Source: Hypomesus transpacificus
Taxonomy: Eukaryota; Chordata; Actinopteri; Osmeriformes; Osmeridae
Assembly (NCBI RefSeq): GCF_021917145.1
Contig: NC_061061.1
Location: 16,739,649 to 16,803,648 of the forward strand
Length of the DNA stretch: 64,000 bases
Direction of reading: 5' to 3'
Shown here: positions 57,764 through 64,000 of the stretch, one piece after another
How the letters are laid out: the number at the start of each line of letters is the position of its first letter
How positions within the stretch are numbered: the stretch's first letter is position 1
Translations under genes and position numbers: made by a program
Notes under the pieces: generated by a model
Seen by the model: only the letters and a program-made list of their open reading frames with translations
What the model was told of the DNA's origin: nothing
The model's database searches: none

Positions 57764-59077
57764 CGCTCCTTCACTGCATACAGTAAAACAGATCTTGAAT
57801 TAGGACTTCGATCCTTTGATATCATCATAAACATTAATTTTTCAAGCTTCATGTCAACCAACTGTACAATGATATACCATATCATCTTTTATTAACGCGT
57901 AGTTCAGACAATCGGGTCCAAAATGCACAAGTAATGAGGAAGTATGAAAATCCGCTTACCTCTGCCAGTAACCTATTTATTTATTTACTTTTTTTCTTAA
58001 GGCAGCGAACTACGACAGAACCTTTCAGGAGATAATGTGACACCCTGTATCATCCGTCAAGTATTCATGGTGTAGAACACAGCTAAATCTTCTACGAGAT
58101 GATGTTTGTAAATGCCTCATCATATGACCGTGAGACTGCCAATAGGAGAAAATATGCTAATCTAAGCACGTCCAGAGTCATGTGAATGGACAGCTTCCGT
58201 GGAAGCGTTACAAAATAAAAGACCTTGCGCAAAGAACAGACTGTACAAGCCTGTTGTATTCATTGCAAAACCACATCTAATAGTAACATGATCCAGCAGT
58301 AACACGTACGTCATTGCATTGAGGGAAATCACAAGCAAGATAACTCTATATTTTTAAACAATGCAGGCTGAGATTGGGGCATTCTGTTGGGCATTCTGAA
58401 AATAATGTTGTGGCTTTGAAACAAGCAAGACAAACTTATTATCTGCTTCATGAAATAATAATTTCTAAACATCAATTTCCACATTTATATAGCTAAACAA
58501 GTAATTTTCTCAATTTTGTAGATGTATTTTTCAATAAAACTTGAGCAAGAGAAGGTGGAAATGCCAAACCTTATGAGAAAGACCTAGAGAGACAGAGACA
58601 GAGAAAAACCAGAAATTACAACAAATGCCGACAATGGCTATACACCATCCAATGTCCACAGCAAAAAAAAAGAATCCTTCTTTTCCTGGCATTAGAAAAT
58701 GTAACACACTGAACACAAACTGGGCAATAACTCAATTCTGAAATACTGCTGGTTGCCTTCGCACACCGTGTTTCAAAACATGGCAATTGCAATTAATTGC
58801 CAACGGTTAACCGTTGATCCAGACTGTAAAAGGTATTTCCATTGCTGGTTCAATTTCGGTCCATGTGTAAATGTTCACGATTAGAAAAAATTTACAGACC
58901 GGACTCATCTATTAAACTTTGCCGGGTGTATGACTTTGCACACATTGCATGTGTCTTTGACCTGCACACAAACAAATGTCACTTTCAGTTTTTGTACAAG
59001 TTAAAGGAAGACGTTTGGAAAAAGTTAGGAGAGGGAAACATGCTACGTCATGTCAACACAAAAAGTAACCGACAGAT
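57764..59077. other. Intergenic region between renbp promoter and the fam107b-like 3' end
   Basis: Contains renbp 5' flank and probably the 3' UTR of the fam107b-like gene. Several short frames (58531-58716, 58842-59114) have no family resemblance. No repeat is recognised. Confidence 0.45.
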
Positions 59078-61514
59078 TCAGCCATTTTGTTCGGAGTCCT
59101 CTGTACTTGTATGAGAGATTGTGGCCTTTTGGAATGCCGTGTGGATCTTCCTCAGGTTCTGACGGACTCTTACAAACTCCAACAGCTGGGCTTCCTCCTG
59201 CTGCTGTTCCTCCTGCTGCTTCTCTCTCTAGGGAGGTGAGGAGAACTCAGCATTTGTATTCATGCCATCCCAACAGTGAAAACAACTATTCAAAAAAAGA
59301 TTGATCTTAATGTCTGTATATTCAGGGATTGAAATGACCACAGCTCTTGGGGGGTCCCCTAAAATGTCTTCATATGAAGACATTAAAGACATTTGAAAAC
59401 ATTTTAGGGGAGTCTTATTACTGAAGAATCTTATCCGTATCTTGTACACCTTTTGATAAAAAAAAAACAATCTGGTTGGGAATATTTTTTTTACTTTAAC
59501 TTAATATTAGCCTACCTGATATTCACTCTTGTAATTCAAGCACGACTGACATATTACGAAAATAACACATTTTGCGGGCCCCAACCCCACTCCCCCTTCA
59601 TTTCGAACCCTGTCTATATTAACAAACAGAGCAGGCAGATGTGGCCTGGCGTTTCTCCGCTCTACCTCCAGGTGTTTCTGCTGCCGTTTTAGAAGCACCT
59701 CCTCCAGGGGAGTCCTGGCCTGCTCCCACTCCTCCTTCTGGGTCTGCTCTCTCTTCCTCCTCTCCAGGACCTGGTGCAGCTCCGGCTTGCTGCTCAGGCC
59801 CAGGCCCCTGGGCCCATGGGAGGACAAGCACACGGCCAGGGTTAGACTGTGGCTCTCAGTCTTGGGTGTCACAGTGTTATCTCTGGAGGTTCTTCGTTAC
59901 TGACTCAGGGTCCAGGTACACAGACTAAGATAGGATAGGATCAGATAGAGGGGCAACACAAACAGATCATTTACAGTACTTTGTGGTGGAAGAGAATATT
60001 TTACCATCCAGCTACATGCTAACACCATTATAATGCATATTATAATTATTACCAGCCAAATGTCATTACAACATGCAATATTGACCATATGTTTTTTTAT
60101 TTTACAAAATGCTAGTTAGAAGCGTGTAGAACAATTTCCTCCTAAACTAGATTAAAAACTGTCAATATCGATCAAAAGTCCCTGAAAGCTGTTCCAATCA
60201 ATCAGTGATTGAATCAATCATCACTCAGCAATTGATTCAATTACTGAGTGATTGAATCAGTGATTGATTTAAGCTGTACAGAGTCATATCAGGAGTGCAT
60301 CTGTTGCTTCGGGTCAATCATTGTCAGTGTAAATATCGCTTTACTGTGGTCCTCGCTCCCAGTGGCCCAGAAAGAAGCAGAGCGCCACAGGGAAAGAAAG
60401 AGGGTGTTCTGTTGCAGCCTGTGTGAGAGCACCAGCCAGAGAGACGTTCATGCATTTTTGATGAAACAAGCACAGGAGAAGAGAGACTCGGGTGAAAGGT
60501 AATGTAGCTGTGCTTTTCAAGGATGGTCAGATACTCTCCTTCCACAAAGCCAGGATCACAGAATGATACCGTCATTCCAGGTATTAAAAACACACACTTG
60601 TTCTCTCCTCATGTAAAGTGCACTCATTCCATCGATGCAGCGTGCAGTAATTCTACACACAATATATGTAACACACCGGAAAGGTGTTGTATATTTATGG
60701 CTGCTTATATCTCTGTTTCCATTGGCTGTGTCCCTGTCGTGGGTGTGCTCAGTGTTCGTGTCTGTGGTGCCTACTTCTTGTGGGCCAGCAGCAGCTCTTT
60801 ATGAAGCTCCTGGTGTGTCCTGGAGTTCTTCAGGGGATTGGTCTGTCCAGGGAGGTTCTCCACAGAGCTGCTGCGCTTGAACTCCCCTCTGACTCCGTTG
60901 TCTAGGAAACACACACACGTACACACAAGCATACACAACGCACATGCATACACAGAAGGGTTCTTACACACACGCACAGACGTGCACACGCACGTGCACA
61001 CGCACGTGCACACACACAGTGTAGATTTAATGATGGTCCAATGATGTTACATGAATGTAACTCATAGTAACATTCCCCCCAAAATGTTATGTCACTTTGG
61101 ATACAAGCACCTGCTAAATGAACACAATTTAAAATGTGAATCAACACACAAACATCTGCGTTTGTGACATCCATGTCCACATCCCACGGCCTCTGTGCTG
61201 GTGCTCTGACCTCGGTTATGTTGGAAGCTCTGTGGATGGGGGCTATTGAGGGTCCGGCTCCGGAGGCCGAGGTTGGGGGTCCTCGGGGGCGGCAGGGGAT
61301 AGGTGGGCGCATGGTGACTGTTGCTAGGAGACGGGCCGCTCTTTGACATCGTGGGCTGGGGGATCGGGTCAGCGGTTCTCAGGGTGTGTGTGGAGTTGTG
61401 GGCGGAGTCGTGCGTGGCGGCGGTAGCGGCGGCGGCGGCAGCTCTCAGGGCACAAACGGGAACGATGGAGGACAGCACCTGAGACTGGGCCCTCAGCCAC
61501 AGCTCCTGCTGCAT
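59078..61514 (-). CDS. fam107b: FAM107B-like protein with extended N terminus, 4 coding exons, 240 aa
   Basis: FAM107 (DRR1/HITS) proteins are small, coiled-coil, actin-associated and stress-responsive. Exons in coding order: 61211-61514, 60775-60901, 59666-59807, 59078-59227, phases consistent. The core domain runs from about residue 120: TNPLKNSRTHQELHKELLLA, GLGLSSKPELHQVLERRKRE, EEVLLKRQQKHLEVERRE... wait-free helix then QLLEFVRVRQNLRKIHTAF. Splicing at 59666 joins HLE to REKQQEEQQQEE, giving a Glu/Gln-rich helix. The first 100 residues (Ala-, Ser- and Pro-rich; MQQELWLRAQSQVLSSIVPV, then TYPLPPPRTPNLGLRSRTL) resemble the extension of long FAM107B isoforms (about 306 aa in human). FAM107A lacks this, so FAM107B is favoured. 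A 5' UTR exon seems to end at 62527 (ACAG|GTAGGT). Confidence 0.87.
59356..59410. repeat. Nested palindrome in fam107b-like intron 3
   Basis: Outer arms CCCCTAAAATGT / ACATTTTAGGGG enclose a perfect 20-bp palindrome ATGTCTTCATATGAAGACAT that overlaps the left arm. Too short to call a transposon with confidence; it may be a remnant of one. Confidence 0.7.
60905..61018 (+). repeat. CA/CGTG-rich microsatellite in a fam107b-like intron
   Basis: Mixed CACACA and GCACGTGCACAC units. It lies immediately next to the acceptor of exon 60775-60901, so (TG)n-rich RNA precedes that exon. Confidence 0.85.
61075..61135 (+). mobile_element. SINE tail fragment
   Basis: GTCACTTTGGATACAAGCACCTGCTAAATG matches, with changes, the common fish SINE tail (split here: GTCACTTTGGATACAAGC, ACCTGCTAAATG). 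Confidence 0.5.
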
Positions 61515-61523
61515 GCTGGGAAC

Positions 61524-64000
61524 CTGCGTGGTGGGGAGGGGGGGGTTGCAGAGGGGAGGGGGGACATAGGTGATGACAAGTGGATGCAGAGAGGACCGAT
61601 AGATTGAAATGAAAGAGGGGCAGTGAGCGAGGTAGCTGGAAAGAGATAGGAGAAAGGGTATCCCTAAAGTGGGGATGTATAATTAATCATCTGCCGGGTA
61701 TGTGGATTGCTCATTGAAACGGGTGGTTACGGACAGGGGAAACAGCGGTGGGGACAGCGATTCGATAACAAAACTGTCATCTGACTGCTGAAATAGAACG
61801 GGAGAAGAGGAAAGAGAGAGCGAATACCTGAGATCGAAATCCAGACGGTTTGGAGCAGGTAATTGCTGAACTATAGCCTATATTCACAGCAGGTATTCAG
61901 TGATCACCATAATTTCCACCACATCACGACAGAGTCAGTGTTATCAATTCAAAGGACAATTACTCCAGTACAATGGCGATTTTAGACCGTTACATTTCAG
62001 CTCAGCACCCCTAAAAACTATAATAATAAAATAAAATAGTATTTTGTATTATCCTTTGATGCTGGTAGTTCATGAAGAAAGGGACATCCTTAGTTTTTTC
62101 ATTCATTCAATATTTTGCATAATAATAAATAATTGTATTAATTGTTATCCAGTCAAATTAGGGATTTATTAGAAAGGGGGTTTTACACGAGGCACTGTAT
62201 CCAGGTCACATTGTCATTGGGGGCTGAGCACCCCTAAAGGTCTGATCCTAGAATCGCCCCTGCAACAGTATCAGTTGTTCGCCAGACACATCAGTCCCGT
62301 TTAGTACCAATTACTGAATGATGACTAAACAAAGTGTTTTGGAAAGAACATCTTTTAAATGCAAAATAATTAGCTTTATCCGCATTTACTTACATTCAAA
62401 TACACCCTCATAGCATTATAATTGACTTCATAAGAGTAATTTCACATAAACACCACAAGAACAATAAGTTATTATAAAGTTATGAAGATACTTTTTACAA
62501 GGAGGATAACAATCATTGCCACCTACCTGTTCTGCGTTTCATGTATTAACCCTTGTCTGCAAACAGAATGCATTTCCCTAGGTTGACAGCGATACAGGCA
62601 GCGACACTACCGAGTGTGATGAGCTGTTCGTTACCTGAGAGGACCGAACGTGCCACTCTCATTTACGAATCTGCGTGCATGTAATTCTGAACATCTACCA
62701 CACGGGGCACTACTTCACTACATTAGTATAGTGAATTCATACTGTCTGACTGACATGACCTGTTGTAGCTTTTTGACACAAATTTAGAAAAAACAATTTA
62801 ACGACAAATGCTCGTTTGTCGGTTCATTCTCCTCTAGGCTAGCAACACACCGGGATAAGCTTATAATTATTCTCACACAGAGGAACACACTTCAAATTAA
62901 ATGTTTATTTATTGCCACAAGAATACTCATACATTTTAGTAAGAAAATCAAAATAAAATGTATTTTATAGAGTAGTCTCATTTGTTTTCTCATCATCGTT
63001 AGCCTACAAGAACACATTACCATAACACATTGTAAAAACAAGACTTTGACAATGCCTGCAAGTAAGATCACAAAGGAGAAGTGGAAAAAGTAAATACTTT
63101 GAAAAAAGAAGACTTAGTTATAACACGTATAACACAAACAAAACAGAGCCAAATCTTCAGAATAGGAAAAGTTCTGTCCTTAACCTTTAACAGTGAAACG
63201 TTCTTAAACTGAGACTAGTTCCACAAATCTTGTGAAGCAAATCCCATTTGCAAAATAAACCCTGATTGAACGTGGATTTAAAACTTCGCCTTGGCAATGA
63301 ATTCATACTATAATGCATAATGATGTCCAACTTGTTTAATGTATCTAACATTGAAACATTAACAACATTTTAGTATTACTGTATTGTACCCTGAGCATGA
63401 CTTCTATCACACTACTGTAAATCATAAAGGTCCTAGAATGTTATCCATTCAACATTTATGTGACTAGCAGTGGAATAAAAGGGACACAGGATCAGCATTT
63501 TTTTTGGCACAATGTCACCGCAGGAATGAAGACAAGATGGAGGAGAATATACACATGGGAGACAAAAAAAGGAAACGAGAAAGTGAGGAATGAAGTGACC
63601 CTGGTCCCTAAATTGAGAATATGCACCCAAACTCCAACAAAGTCAGTGATTTGTATTGGATCAGTATGCTAACATGGAATAAATTGCATGTCAAAGGTCA
63701 GAACCAAGAAAGGTTTAGAATATAACAAATCCAAAGGACATTTTGACGCAAATTACTGTTCATAAACTAGTCTCCAAATCACATAAGGAAAGCAATGTCT
63801 AGTTCTTTATAATTAAACACAGAATAAGAACTGGCCAATCACCTATCACCAGGAAGTTGACTAACCAGTGGGGGTGCTTTTTTCTTCTTCCCCTTTTTTC
63901 TTTTTTTAAACCAGGAGACCAGCTTGTGGACAACACCCATAAGTATGCAGAACATTTCACAGAACCCTACACCATACAAAACTAAAAGCATTTTAAATTC
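61524..64000. other. Upstream of the fam107b-like coding region; no further gene seen
   Basis: Contains the candidate fam107b-like 5' UTR exon (62527 to about 62690) and AT-rich sequence. From 62890 to the right edge I find no exon, RNA gene or repeat that I can support; it could be the 3' UTR or flank of a neighbouring gene. Confidence 0.4.

Noticed and set aside
1-64000. CRISPR-like arrays, operons, bacterial genes, endogenous retroviruses or Polintons
   Set aside because: The tandem arrays are continuous without spacers, genes have introns, and I saw no gag, pol, env, integrase or capsid-like coding sequence and no LTR pair.

Overview
The window is nuclear DNA of a ray-finned (teleost) fish. 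Genes have many short exons with GT-AG introns, the proteins match vertebrate families, tRNA-derived SINEs and short DNA transposons lie in introns, and micro- and minisatellites are very abundant. One gene, igf3, is of a kind known only from fish. Products were recognised from memory; no database was searched. Exons were set by hand from splice sites, and reading phase was checked across every junction.

Layout. Left edge, minus strand: first coding exon of stk38 (NDR1 kinase); its 5' intron carries a 2-kb pure G/A minisatellite. About 0.8 kb away and pointing the other way is cept1 (8 coding exons), followed on the same strand by dram2 (7 coding exons). Converging on dram2 from the right is dennd2d (14 coding exons, minus), whose introns hold most of the minisatellites. 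From 33 to 41 kb I find no convincing gene. From 41 to 62 kb five genes lie in a row on the minus strand: igf3, a divergent lrif1-like gene, lrif1, renbp and a fam107b-like gene. The last kilobase shows nothing I can name.

The lrif1, dram2, cept1 and dennd2d set also sits together on human chromosome 1p13, so this is an old vertebrate neighbourhood; stk38, igf3, renbp and fam107b are added or rearranged here. The genes do not form a pathway: ER phospholipid synthesis (cept1), lysosome/autophagy (dram2), Rab GEF (dennd2d), kinase (stk38), gonadal growth factor (igf3), chromatin (lrif1), amino-sugar epimerase (renbp), actin-linked stress protein (fam107b).

Most notable: (1) the gene between igf3 and lrif1 is an apparent tandem paralogue of lrif1, sharing motif order, intron phases and C-terminal helix but only half the length; (2) dennd2d seems to have two alternative 5' ends, the distal one using three upstream coding exons whose phases fit; (3) a 236-bp hairpin-forming element lies beside a dennd2d exon; (4) a dennd2d exon is sandwiched between G-rich and (CA)n/GGGGCGGGG arrays; (5) the 2-kb purine array in stk38.
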